From Streptomyces sp. NBC_01016 (lineage in GTDB: Bacteria > Actinomycetota > Actinomycetes > Streptomycetales > Streptomycetaceae), in contig NZ_JAPEOQ010000002.1 of NCBI RefSeq assembly GCF_026341035.1, forward strand, positions 2,666,001-2,730,000: 64,000 nt of DNA, given 5' to 3'. Both the position numbers and the translations under genes were made by a program. Below the pieces are notes generated by a model. It was not told the DNA's origin. It did not search any database and was given only the letters and a program-made list of their open reading frames with translations. Shown piece after piece: positions 16,396 through 24,876 of this stretch (position 1 is the first letter of the stretch; every line of letters begins with the position of its first letter).

Positions 16396-18759
16396 GGACC
16401 GTCCCGCCGCACGTTCCTCGGGCTCGGGGCCGGGCTCGGCGCCGCCTTCGCGCTGAGCACCCTGCCCGCCTTCACCGCCCACGCCGCGCCGAACCGCCCC
16501 ACCATCTCCCCGCTCGTCCCCGCCGACGAGGCGACCACACTCTGGTACCCCGAACCCGCCGACGGCGACCTCCTCATCGAGCAGGGCCTGCCGCTGGGCA
16601 ACGGCCGCCTCGGCGCCCTCGTCGGCGGCGACCCCGACAGCGAACTGTTCCACGTCACCGACGCCTCGATGTGGACCGGCGGAGCCAACGCGACCCTCGA
16701 CAGCGACGGCCAATTCCCGTACGGGCGCGACGACTTCGGCAGCCTCACTCTCCTCGCCCGACCCGTCCTGACCGTGCCGGGACACGGCCGCGCCGACGTG
16801 AGCGGCTACCGGCGCACCCTCGACCTCAGCAACGGCGTGGTGACCACCTCGTACACGAAGGGCAAGGTGCGCTACCAGCGGGAGATGTTCATCAGCGCCC
16901 CCGACGACGCCCTCGTCATCAGACTCAGCCAGAGCGGCGGCGGCACCCTCACCGGCAGCCTCGCCCTCTCCGGTACGCACGGCGAGACGACCACCGCGGA
17001 CGCCGCCCGCCACCTCGCCTCCTTCTCCGACTCCTTCGCCAACGGCCTGCGCTACGCGGCCGCGGTCACCGCCACCGGCGACGGCGCCATCGCGGCGAAG
17101 GGTGCGCGCGTCACGTTCACCGACTGCACCGAGGTCGTGATCGTGATCAGCGGCGGCACCGACTACGCCCCCGACCATGCCGCCGGCTACCGCGACCCGA
17201 ACCTCGACCCGCTGCGCCTCGCCGAGTCCAAGGCCCTTGCCGCGGCGGCGAGTTCGGGCGTGCTGCTACGTGACACGCACGTCGCGGACTACCGGCCCCG
17301 CTACGACCGGCTGAACCTAGACCTCGGCCCCTCCACCGGGCGGCAGCGCAGGCTCGACACCTGGTCGCGCCTGAAGGCGCGCGCCGCGGACGGATCCGCC
17401 CCCGACCCCGAACTCGAGGCCAGCTACCTTCAGTTCGGCCGCTACCTCACCATCTGCGGCTCGCGCGACGGACTTCCCATGGGTCTGCAAGGGCTGTGGC
17501 TGGAGGGCAACACCCCCGACTGGATGGGCGATTACCACACCGACATCAACCTCCAGATGAACTACTGGCTGGCCGACCGGGCCGGTCTGGGCGAGACCTT
17601 CCCCGCGTTCGCCGACTACTGCCTCGCGCAGCTGCCCGCCTGGAACAAGGTCACCCAGGAACAGTTCCAGGACTCCCGCAACCGCTACCGCAACACGTCG
17701 GACAAGGTCGCCGGCTGGACCGTCGCCTTTTCTACGAACCCGTACGGCGGCCTGGGGTGGTGGTGGCACCCGGCGGGCAACGCCTGGCTGTGCGAATCCC
17801 TCTACGAACACTACGAGTTCACGCAGGACACGAAGTACCTCGATCGGATCATGCCGCTGTTGAAGGGCGCCTGCGCGTTCTGGGAGGCGCGCCTGATCAC
17901 CACGACGGTCGACGGCCGCGAGGTCCTGATCGACGACCACGACTGGTCGCCCGAGCAGGGCCCGCAGGACGCCCGTGGCATCACCTACACCCAGGAACTC
18001 CTGTGGTCCCTCTTCGGCCACTACGCGGAGGCGTGCCGCGCCCTCGGCCGCGACACCGACCACGCCGCCACCATCACAGGCCTGCGCGAGCGCCTCTACC
18101 TGCCGAAGGTCAGCCCGACATCCGGCTGGCTGGAGGAGTGGATGAGCGAGGACAACCTCGGCGAGACGACCCACCGCCACCTCTCCCCGCTCATCAACCT
18201 GTTCCCCGGTGACCGCATCCGTCCCGACGCGGGTGACCCCGAGCTCCTGAAGGGCGCGACAGCACTTCTCACCGCCCGCGGCATGGAGAGCTACGGGTGG
18301 GCCTGCGCCTGGCGGGCGGCGTGCTGGGCGCGGCTCAAGGACGCCGAGAAGGCCTACCAACTGCTCCTGACGAACCTGAAACCGTGGGCGGGCGGTGACA
18401 CCGGCACGGCCATGAACTTCTTCGACATGTACCGGGTCTCCGACACCCGCGCCATCTTCCAGATCGACGCCAACCTCGGTACGCCCACGGCCATGCTGGA
18501 AACGATCGTCTACTCCCGGCCCGGCCACATCGAACTGCTCCCGGCCCTGCCGGACGCCTGGGCCGCGTCCGGATCGCTGCGCGGAGCGGGCGCGCGCGGC
18601 GGATTCACGGTCGACGTGACCTGGGAGCACGGCCGCGTACGCCGGGCGACGCTGCACAGCGTGGGAGGCCGCAAGACCACGGTCACCGCGGGCGGCCGGA
18701 GCACGACCGTCACCCTGAAGCCGGGGGAGTCGAGGGTGCTGAGGGACCTCGTGGCCTGA
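16357..18759 (+). CDS. secreted GH95 alpha-L-fucosidase
   Basis: An 800-aa enzyme of the GH95 family, usually acting on alpha-1,2-linked fucose. The N-terminus holds a duplicated ten-residue leader followed by a Tat signal (SRRTFLGLGAGLGAAFALS). A beta-sandwich domain (about 45-290; WYPEPA, GLPLGNGRLGALVGG, MWTGG) precedes the (alpha/alpha)6 barrel. Barrel motifs include LQGLWLEGN, HTDINLQMNYWLADRA with the conserved Asn, WWWHPAGNAWL, HDWSPEQGPQDARGITYTQELLW and THRHLSPLINLFPG. The final beta domain carries LPALPDAW. Normal length for the family. Its 3' end overlaps the convergent reductase gene by 50 bases. Related GH95 L-galactosidase activity cannot be excluded. Confidence 0.93.
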   Translation: MSNGPWNDPHMSNGPSRRTFLGLGAGLGAAFALSTLPAFTAHAAPNRPTISPLVPADEATTLWYPEPADGDLLIEQGLPLGNGRLGALVGGDPDSELFHVTDASMWTGGANATLDSDGQFPYGRDDFGSLTLLARPVLTVPGHGRADVSGYRRTLDLSNGVVTTSYTKGKVRYQREMFISAPDDALVIRLSQSGGGTLTGSLALSGTHGETTTADAARHLASFSDSFANGLRYAAAVTATGDGAIAAKGARVTFTDCTEVVIVISGGTDYAPDHAAGYRDPNLDPLRLAESKALAAAASSGVLLRDTHVADYRPRYDRLNLDLGPSTGRQRRLDTWSRLKARAADGSAPDPELEASYLQFGRYLTICGSRDGLPMGLQGLWLEGNTPDWMGDYHTDINLQMNYWLADRAGLGETFPAFADYCLAQLPAWNKVTQEQFQDSRNRYRNTSDKVAGWTVAFSTNPYGGLGWWWHPAGNAWLCESLYEHYEFTQDTKYLDRIMPLLKGACAFWEARLITTTVDGREVLIDDHDWSPEQGPQDARGITYTQELLWSLFGHYAEACRALGRDTDHAATITGLRERLYLPKVSPTSGWLEEWMSEDNLGETTHRHLSPLINLFPGDRIRPDAGDPELLKGATALLTARGMESYGWACAWRAACWARLKDAEKAYQLLLTNLKPWAGGDTGTAMNFFDMYRVSDTRAIFQIDANLGTPTAMLETIVYSRPGHIELLPALPDAWAASGSLRGAGARGGFTVDVTWEHGRVRRATLHSVGGRKTTVTAGGRSTTVTLKPGESRVLRDLVA

Positions 18760-19780
18760 GTGCGCGGAAGCGGGGCGTTCGCCGGGCGGCCGCCTTCAGG
18801 TCCCGCCACATGGCGTCGGGGACGGGGCGGCGGAACTGGGCCGCCGCGTCGTGGACCTGCTCGGTGCTGCTCAGTCCGAGGAGGACGCCCGCGACAGCAG
18901 GGTGGCCGAGGGGGAAGCGGGCGGCGGCGGCGCGCAGTGGGACGCCGTGGCTCCTGCACACCTCCTGGAGGTGAAGGGCCTGGTCGAGGAGGTGGGTGGG
19001 GGCCGTCGCGTAGTCGTACGTGGAGTCCGGGCAAGGGGCCGCGAGGAGGCCGGAGTTGAAGACGCCACCGGCGACGACGGAGACATGTCGGCGCAGTGCC
19101 TGCGGCAGCAGGTCGTCCCGAGCGCTCTGGTCGAGCAGCGTGTAGCGGCCGGCGAGGAGGACCACGTCGATGTCGGTGTCGCGGACGAAGCGGGTAGGCA
19201 TGGCGGACTGGTTCATGCCGACGCCGATGGCCCTGATGACACCTTCGGCGCGCAGCTGTTCCAGTGCCGGGTAGGCCTCGTCCAGGGCCTGTCGCTCATG
19301 GTCGTCCGGGTCGTGCAGGTACACGATGTCGACCCGGTCCAGGCCGAGTCGGCCGAGGCTGTCCTCCAGGCTGCGGCGTACGCCGTCGGCGGTGAAGTCC
19401 TGCCTGCGGCGGTGGGTCGCGGGCACGGCGAAGCCATGGGCGAGGTCGTCGCCGTGCGGGGCGGGGAGCGGTTCGAGTACCCGGCCGACCTTGGTGGACA
19501 GCGTGTACGTGTCGCGGGGGCGGGCGCGCAGCGCGTCGCCCAGTCGGCGTTCGGACAGGCCGAGGCCGTAGTGCGGGGCCGTGTCGTAGGTGCGGAACCC
19601 CTCGTCCCAGGCGCACTCCAGGACGCGCGCGGCCTCCTCGTCGTCGATCGCGCGGAACAGGTTGCCGACGCCCGCGCCGCCGAAGGCGAGCGGGGTGGTC
19701 CACGCGGCGGAGCGACCCAGCGGGACACGGGGGAGCGGGCGGGGCGTGTCCGTGGCTCCGCCGTCGCCGTGCGGGGTCAT
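18710..19780 (-). CDS. aldo/keto reductase, likely L-fucose dehydrogenase
   Basis: A 356-aa NAD(P)-dependent oxidoreductase. Tetrad residues appear in YDTAPHYGLGLSERRLGDAL (Asp, Tyr), STKVGR (Lys) and YLHDPDDHE (His); VAGVLLGLSST forms part of the cofactor site. The pattern resembles the D-threo-aldose/L-fucose dehydrogenase and pyridoxal 4-dehydrogenase group, which oxidises C1 of fucose to fucono-1,5-lactone. Its ATG overlaps the transporter stop by ATGA, so it is the last gene of the mutarotase-transporter-dehydrogenase operon. The 3' end overlaps the GH95 gene tail to tail over 18710-18759. Confidence 0.8.
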   Translation of the reverse strand: MTPHGDGGATDTPRPLPRVPLGRSAAWTTPLAFGGAGVGNLFRAIDDEEAARVLECAWDEGFRTYDTAPHYGLGLSERRLGDALRARPRDTYTLSTKVGRVLEPLPAPHGDDLAHGFAVPATHRRRQDFTADGVRRSLEDSLGRLGLDRVDIVYLHDPDDHERQALDEAYPALEQLRAEGVIRAIGVGMNQSAMPTRFVRDTDIDVVLLAGRYTLLDQSARDDLLPQALRRHVSVVAGGVFNSGLLAAPCPDSTYDYATAPTHLLDQALHLQEVCRSHGVPLRAAAARFPLGHPAVAGVLLGLSSTEQVHDAAAQFRRPVPDAMWRDLKAAARRTPRFRALRPRGPSAPSTPPASG

Positions 19781-21216
19781 GTCGCCGCTCCGGTAGGGGA
19801 GCGCACCGGCTGACGCAGCCAGAGTGCCTCGATCTCCTCCAGTGACTTGCCGGCGGTCTCCGGCACCTTCCGTGCCACGTACCAGGCGGCCACCGCGGAC
19901 AGCAGCGCGAACACACCGAACACCGCGGCGCCGATCGCGTGCAGCACATCAGGGAAGACCAGCGAGAACAGGAAGTTCATCAGGTACTGCGTGAAGGTGA
20001 TCACGGCCATGCCGACGGCGCGGGCGCGCAGCGGAAGTACCTCGGGGCAGTACAGCCAGAAGACAGGACCGAGGCCGATGCCGAAGGCGAAGGTGTACAC
20101 GAAGACACATGTCACGGCGACGACGGTGACGTCGGGGAACAACGCGAGCACGATCATGGGCGGCACCTGGGCCACCAGGGAGAGTGTCAGCAGGCGGACC
20201 CGGCCGAGCCGCTCGATGAACGGCAGGGACACCGCGGTGGACACCACGAGGGCCGCGCCCACGCAGTAGTTGGCGATGGTCCCCGCGCTGCCGGAGTCGG
20301 CGGTGAGGTGCTCGAAGATGATCGGTGCGTAGTAGACGACCGCGTTGATGCCGGTGAAGACCTGGAAGAAGGTCAGGATCAGCGTGATGCGCAGGGGTGC
20401 GCGATAGTGGCCGGTGAACAACTCCCGCAGCCCGGTGTGCTGTTGGGCCAGGCTGCCGCGGATCTCGGCGACCTCGGCGGCCGCGTCCGCCGGGGTGGTG
20501 CGCAGTGTCGTGAGGACCGCCTCGGCGTCGGCCTCGCGGCCGCGCATCATCAGCCAGCGCGGGCCCGCCGGGCTGGTGATCATGCCGATGAAGAAGACCA
20601 CCGCCGGTATCGCCCCGAGTCCGAGCATCCACTCCCAGGCACCCGACGCCGACAGTACGTCGCCGACGGTGAAAGCGAGCAAGATGCCTACGTTGACGGC
20701 GAGTTGGTACAGCGCGGTGATGCGGCCGCGCAGATGCTTGGGCGCGAGTTCGCTGAGGTAGATGAGGCCGAACATGTTGGCCAGGCCCACGGCGAAGCCG
20801 AGGATGAAGCGGGACGCCATGAGTACGGGGGCGTTCGGTGAGACCGCGCAGCCGATCGAGCCGAGGACGAAGATCGCCCCGGCGAGGATCAGCAGGTGGC
20901 GCCGGTCCCAGCGACGCGCGGCGAAGGCTCCGGCGGCGATCGCGGGCAGCGCCCCGAGCAGCAGCAGGCTGGTCACCAGGCCCTGGCCGGTGGTGCTGAG
21001 CCCGAACTCCTCGGTGAGTGGGGCCAGCGCCCCGGAGATCGCCCCGGAGTCGTAGCCGTACAGGATGCCCGACAGGCCGCCGAGGACGGCGACCGCGTAC
21101 ACGCGGCGGGGCAGGGGGCCCGGGCTGTCGGTGTGCTCGCGTGGCTCTGGCGGCCCTGGCTCTGGCTCTCGCCCTGGCTCGCTGTCCGCGTGGCGGGACG
21201 TGGGTGTCTGCGTCAT
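19777..21216 (-). CDS. MFS sugar porter, candidate fucose importer
   Basis: A 479-aa sugar porter family protein with 12 predicted helices after a 38-residue cytoplasmic tail rich in Glu and Pro. The start is ATG 21216 behind GAGAGG. Family signatures are YGYDSGAISGAL in the first helix, RFILGFAVGLAN, SELAPKHLRGR, FQVFTGINAVVYYAP in helix 7, PEVLPLRARAVGM and the C-terminal PETAGKSLEEIE. It would bring free sugar into the cell by proton symport. Coupling to the reductase and the mutarotase points to L-fucose, but the specificity is inferred from context. Confidence 0.87.
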   Translation of the reverse strand: MTQTPTSRHADSEPGREPEPGPPEPREHTDSPGPLPRRVYAVAVLGGLSGILYGYDSGAISGALAPLTEEFGLSTTGQGLVTSLLLLGALPAIAAGAFAARRWDRRHLLILAGAIFVLGSIGCAVSPNAPVLMASRFILGFAVGLANMFGLIYLSELAPKHLRGRITALYQLAVNVGILLAFTVGDVLSASGAWEWMLGLGAIPAVVFFIGMITSPAGPRWLMMRGREADAEAVLTTLRTTPADAAAEVAEIRGSLAQQHTGLRELFTGHYRAPLRITLILTFFQVFTGINAVVYYAPIIFEHLTADSGSAGTIANYCVGAALVVSTAVSLPFIERLGRVRLLTLSLVAQVPPMIVLALFPDVTVVAVTCVFVYTFAFGIGLGPVFWLYCPEVLPLRARAVGMAVITFTQYLMNFLFSLVFPDVLHAIGAAVFGVFALLSAVAAWYVARKVPETAGKSLEEIEALWLRQPVRSPTGAAT

Positions 21217-21284
21217 GGTGTGGCCTCTCGTTGGGCACGGAGGTGAGAGAGGGTGGGGCGGGGCAGCGGCTGTCGGCCCGGCCC

Positions 21285-21608
21285 TCACTTCATGAGGAAG
21301 ACCTGTTCCATCGGCGTCCACCAGCCGTCGGGGCCGGCCTCCTCGACCGGCTCCTGGCAGGGGTCGGTCAGCTTCCACCACTCCTGCGTCGCCTCGTCGG
21401 CGGCCATCCGCGCGACGTCCGCCCGCAGGTCGTCACCGTGGTACTCGAAGTAGCTGAACAGCCGGTCACCGAGCAGGTGGATGGAGTAGTTCGCGATGTG
21501 GCAGCGGCGCATGGTGTCAAGGACCGCCTCGGGTACGTCGCGGTGCAGTGCGCGGTACTCGTCGATCCGCTCCGGACGCACCCGGATCACCTGTGCTACG
21601 CGTTCCAT
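21285..21608 (-). CDS. L-rhamnose/L-fucose mutarotase family protein (DUF718)
   Basis: A 107-aa protein of the RhaM-type mutarotase family, which interconverts sugar anomers so that the right form reaches the dehydrogenase. It has the beta-alpha-beta pattern ERVAQVIRVRPERIDEYRALH, CHIANYSIHLLGDRLFSYFEYHG, WWKLTDPCQEPVE and the C-terminal WTPMEQVFLMK. First gene of the minus-strand fucose operon, 68 bases ahead of the transporter. A typical bacterial FucU is a different family, so this member would supply fucose mutarotation by context. Confidence 0.85.
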   Translation of the reverse strand: MERVAQVIRVRPERIDEYRALHRDVPEAVLDTMRRCHIANYSIHLLGDRLFSYFEYHGDDLRADVARMAADEATQEWWKLTDPCQEPVEEAGPDGWWTPMEQVFLMK

Positions 21609-21676
21609 GCGGTGAAGTACCCCTTTCGGCGGCCCGCCGGTGAATGGGGATCGGTAGCGATCTCGAGGAGCGTCGA

Positions 21677-21795
21677 CTCACTGGACATGCCGCTCACTGG
21701 GCATGCCACTCCGACGCAATCGACGCCGATCCTGTTCGTCTTCCGCGTCTTGGCCAGAAATCCAATACGATCTGGCCCGGCCATGCTGGGCCAGA
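21677..21795. promoter_or_regulatory. repeat-rich control region upstream of fucose operon
   Basis: The 283-base gap between the mutarotase and GntR genes holds two adjacent 16-bp direct repeats (21677-21692 and 21693-21708, two differences, core CTCACTGG-r-CATGCC). An inverted repeat follows, TCTGGCCC (21771-21778) with GGGCCAGA (21788-21795), and a third related TGGCCAGA at 21751. These are candidate operators for the GntR or another regulator. No convincing -35/-10 pair was seen on the minus strand. Confidence 0.45.
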
Positions 21796-21891
21796 CTTCC
21801 GGGGCAGTCAACCCTTCCGGGCTGAAGTTCCAGTGGTGACAGGCGCGTTCGGGGTGTGGCGGGTCACGTCTGGCTCTGGCCCCTGGTCGGT

Positions 21892-22590
21892 TCAGGCGCG
21901 GGCGGATCCGTGGCGCCGGGCCGGGCGCGGCGAGGGGGCGTGCGGGCGGTGTCGGACCCGGCTCGAGCGCAGGTGGGCGGCCATCGCCTCGGCGGCCTTC
22001 TCCGGGTTGCGATGGGCCACGGCGTCCACGATCCGCTCGTGCTCGTCGATCGTCGGCTCGGCCGCTCCCGGTGCGCTGTTGAGGCGGAACATGTGCAGGT
22101 GCGCGTGGAGGCGGGTCACCGCCTCGGCCAGCAGCGGGCGGCCCGCCGCGTAGGCCAGTGCGTCGTGGAAGTCCTGGTCGAGCAGGGCGAATTGCCGGTA
22201 GGCGGAGTACTTGGCGCCGGTCTCCGGGTGTCGGCGCATCTCCTCGACGATGGACCGCAACTGCCGCAGATCCTCATCGTCCGCGTTCTCGGCGGCGAGG
22301 GACGCGGCGCGGGGCTCCAGCAGCAGCCGCATCTCGAACAGGTCCGTGAGGGCTTCCGGATCGAGCAGGTCGGTGGCGCGATAGCCGGCGTTCGGACGCT
22401 TGACGACCAGTCCGTCCGACTCGAGTCGGACCAGGGCCTCGCGGACGGGGGTGGCCGACACGTCGAGCCGACGGGCCAGGCCGTCGATGCTCATACGTGT
22501 GCCGGGCTCGATCTCATGGTCCATGACCATGGCCTTGACGGCCTCGTACACGCGATCGGCCAGCACATCCTGTCGGTTCTCATCCACCAT
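21892..22590 (-). CDS. GntR-family regulator, FadR/FCD subfamily
   Basis: A 232-aa protein from ATG 22590 (an ATG at 22602 is also possible). The N-terminal winged helix (VLADRVYEAVKAMVMDHEIEPGTRMSIDGLARRLDVSATPVREALVRLESDGLV) is followed by an all-helical FCD effector domain. That domain holds FEMRLLLEPRAASLAA, DQDFHDALAYAAGRPLL, LHAHLHMFR and EHERIVDAV, with the Asp/His residues that bind a metal and an acid ligand. FCD regulators usually sense sugar acids or carboxylates, so an intermediate such as fuconate or a keto acid is a reasonable inducer. It faces the reductase/dehydratase operon across about 160 bases and probably represses it. Confidence 0.88.
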   Translation of the reverse strand: MVDENRQDVLADRVYEAVKAMVMDHEIEPGTRMSIDGLARRLDVSATPVREALVRLESDGLVVKRPNAGYRATDLLDPEALTDLFEMRLLLEPRAASLAAENADDEDLRQLRSIVEEMRRHPETGAKYSAYRQFALLDQDFHDALAYAAGRPLLAEAVTRLHAHLHMFRLNSAPGAAEPTIDEHERIVDAVAHRNPEKAAEAMAAHLRSSRVRHRPHAPSPRPARRHGSARA

Positions 22591-22699
22591 GCCAGGAATC
22601 ATAGAGAATCCGGGACTCGACTGGGGTGGGGCCTCGGGCTTCGGGTCGCCTGAGGGGTCGGCCGGAATGCCCTGCGCGCAACCCATTGCCACGCACCCG

Positions 22700-22741
22700 T
22701 TCCTATAGCATTCTGTGCCGCGCATGCATTTCCTATAGGAA
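22700..22741. promoter_or_regulatory. candidate GntR operator TTCCTATAGGAA with half site
   Basis: TTCCTATAGGAA at 22730-22741 is a perfect 12-bp palindrome just before the start of the reductase gene at 22755. A second TTCCTATAG half site lies at 22700-22708. The AT-rich palindrome stands out in this DNA and sits between the GntR gene and the operon it faces, which suits autoregulation and operon control. Confidence 0.55.
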
Positions 22742-22754
22742 CGCGAGGTGAGCG

Positions 22755-23711
22755 GTGAGGGGAAGTACGCCCCGGCTCGACCCCGTCGCGGTGGTCGGCC
22801 CCGGCTCCGTAGGCCTCGCGCTCGCGGCCCGACTCGCCGGGCAGGGGCACCCGGTGACCCTATGCGGCAGACCCGGAAGCCCGCCGGTGTCCTCGGTGAC
22901 GTGGAGCGACGGGCGCGAGACCCGGACCGTCGGCGTGGAGTGGTACGGCGACCCGGCCGAGGTACGTCCCTTCGCCCAGGTGGTGGTGGCGACCAAGCTG
23001 CACCAAGGGGAGGCGGCCCGGGCCTGGTTGGAGCGGCTGGTCGACCGGGACACCGTGGTGATCGTCGCGCAGAACGGGATCGAGCACCGTGAGCGGGTGG
23101 CTCCGCACGCTGCGGCGGGTCAAGTGGCCCCGGTTCTGGTGCACTTCAATGCCGAGCGGCGTGACCGGGACCTGGTGGACATCCGGCAGGACGGCCCGGG
23201 TCTGGTCGTCGGTGACGACGCACCGGGACGCCGTGCCCGCGCACTCCTCGACCGGACCGGACTCGGCGTGCACACCAGCGCCGACTTCACCACGGCGGCC
23301 TGGGAGAAGCTCATGGTCAACGCCGTCGCCAACCCCGTCACGGCACTCACCTGCCGTCGGGTCGAGGTTTTCGGTGACCCGTCCGTCCGGGACCTGTCGG
23401 CCGCCATGCTCACCGAAGTGGCCGCAGTGGGCCGGGCCGAGGGCGCCCGGCTGCCGGCCGAAGCCGTCGACGACGTACTCGCATGGATCAACGCCCGTCC
23501 GGCCGGGGCCGGTTCGTCGATGCTCGCCGACCGTGTCGCCGGCCGTCGTCTCGAGTACGACGGGCTGCTCGGGGCGGTGATCCGCCGGGCCCGGGCACAC
23601 TCGCTCGCCGTGCCGATGTGTACGGCGGTCCTCGCGCTCGTCGCCGCGCTCGACACCACGCCCTTCGCGGCCGCGACACCACATGACACCTTCAAGCGTC
23701 AGGAGCAGTAG
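22755..23711 (+). CDS. ketopantoate-reductase-like (ApbA/PanE) dehydrogenase
   Basis: A 318-aa protein from GTG 22755 behind GAGG. The Rossmann motif VAVVGPGSVGLALAARLAGQG lies near residues 11-31. The C-terminal helical domain carries AAWEKLMVNAVANPVTALT, with the catalytic Lys and the Asn typical of this family, then an E-rich helix. It reduces or oxidises a 2-keto/2-hydroxy acid with NADP(H). True pantothenate synthesis is unlikely here. It starts the operon with the acid-sugar dehydratase and overlaps it by one base, so it probably acts on a keto-acid intermediate or by-product of sugar-acid breakdown. Confidence 0.8.
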   Translation: MRGSTPRLDPVAVVGPGSVGLALAARLAGQGHPVTLCGRPGSPPVSSVTWSDGRETRTVGVEWYGDPAEVRPFAQVVVATKLHQGEAARAWLERLVDRDTVVIVAQNGIEHRERVAPHAAAGQVAPVLVHFNAERRDRDLVDIRQDGPGLVVGDDAPGRRARALLDRTGLGVHTSADFTTAAWEKLMVNAVANPVTALTCRRVEVFGDPSVRDLSAAMLTEVAAVGRAEGARLPAEAVDDVLAWINARPAGAGSSMLADRVAGRRLEYDGLLGAVIRRARAHSLAVPMCTAVLALVAALDTTPFAAATPHDTFKRQEQ

Positions 23712-24799
23712 TGGCACACGTGATCAAGGCGGAGGCCTACCTCGTCGACATCGAGGTGGAGACCGTGCGTACGGATGCGACGCAGGCCTTCCTCAAGCAG
23801 GAGACCTTGTTCGTCGAGGTCGCCACGGACGACGGGCTGACCGGGACCGGCTACTCGTACACGATCGGCACCGGCGGCCGGGCCGTCCTCGCCATGCTCC
23901 GCGACCACCTGTTGCCCTCGCTCATCGGGCACGACTCCCGTGAGGTCGAGGGTGCCTGGCGCACCATGTACGACAGCACGCGGGCCACGATGGTCGGCGC
24001 GATCACCGCCCTCGGCCTGGCCGCGGTGGACCTGGCGCTGTGGGACCTGCGCTGCCTGCGGGCGGGCGAGCCGCTGTGGCGCGTCGCCGGGGGACACCGG
24101 TCGGCGGTTCCGGTGTACGACACCGAGCACGGCTGGCTGCAGCTCGACGAGGACGAGTTGGTCGCGGGCGCCCTCGCGGCGCGTGACCAGGGCTTCTCCG
24201 GAGTCAAGGTGAAGATCGGCAAGCCGAACCCCGGCGAGGACGCGGCGCGCATCCGGGCGGTCCGCGAGGCCGCGGGCCCCGGCCTCGACATCATGGTCGA
24301 CGCGAACCAGGCCTTCACCGCCGCCGAGGCCGTGCGCCGCGCCGCCCTCCTGGAGCCGTACGACGTCGGCTGGTTGGAGGAACCGCTTCCCGCCGAGGAC
24401 GTGGCCGGGCACGAACGACTGGCCGCCTCGACGACGATCCCCGTGGCGGTCGGCGAGTCCATGTACTCACTGGGCCACTTCCGCGAGTACCTGCAGCGCG
24501 GCGCAGCGGGCATCGTGCAGCCCGACGTGTCCCGGATCGGTGGCATCACGCCGTGGCTGAAGGTGGCCCACCTCGCCGAGGCGTTCAACGTCGAGGTGTG
24601 TCCGCACTTCCTGATGGAGATCCACGTCAGCCTCACCGCCGCCGTGCCCAACGCCCGCTACGTCGAGTACATCCCGCAGCTCCGGGCGGTGACGACACAT
24701 CAGTTGCGGATCGCCGACGGCCTCGCACACGCCCCGTCCGAGCCGGGCCTCGGCATCGCCTGGGACCGCGACGCGATCGACGACCGCCGAGTCGCCTGA
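23711..24799 (+). CDS. enolase-superfamily acid-sugar dehydratase (MR subgroup), likely L-fuconate dehydratase
   Basis: A 362-aa enzyme from GTG 23711 behind AGGAG. The mandelate-racemase-type layout is complete: N-terminal capping domain (1-125), barrel base KVKIGK (KxK), metal ligands in DANQ, WLEEPLP and VGESM, and the catalytic His in the CPHFLMEIHVSL region. Such enzymes dehydrate acid sugars to 2-keto-3-deoxy acids. Context favours L-fuconate (EC 4.2.1.68). However, characterised Xanthomonas FucD is longer (about 440 aa), so this would be a different subgroup, and related acids such as L-galactonate or L-rhamnonate remain possible. Confidence 0.82.
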   Translation: MAHVIKAEAYLVDIEVETVRTDATQAFLKQETLFVEVATDDGLTGTGYSYTIGTGGRAVLAMLRDHLLPSLIGHDSREVEGAWRTMYDSTRATMVGAITALGLAAVDLALWDLRCLRAGEPLWRVAGGHRSAVPVYDTEHGWLQLDEDELVAGALAARDQGFSGVKVKIGKPNPGEDAARIRAVREAAGPGLDIMVDANQAFTAAEAVRRAALLEPYDVGWLEEPLPAEDVAGHERLAASTTIPVAVGESMYSLGHFREYLQRGAAGIVQPDVSRIGGITPWLKVAHLAEAFNVEVCPHFLMEIHVSLTAAVPNARYVEYIPQLRAVTTHQLRIADGLAHAPSEPGLGIAWDRDAIDDRRVA

Positions 24800-24876
24800 C
24801 CCGCGTCCCTGAGTTGCGCTTCTGGCCCCGCATCCCCACCCGTCCCGCTGTCCGCTCCCGCACCAGGAGGACGACG

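Noticed and set aside
21644..22153. Plus-strand frames across the mutarotase-GntR gap
   Set aside because: No ribosome-binding site, and they run antisense into the GntR gene; the repeats there look regulatory.
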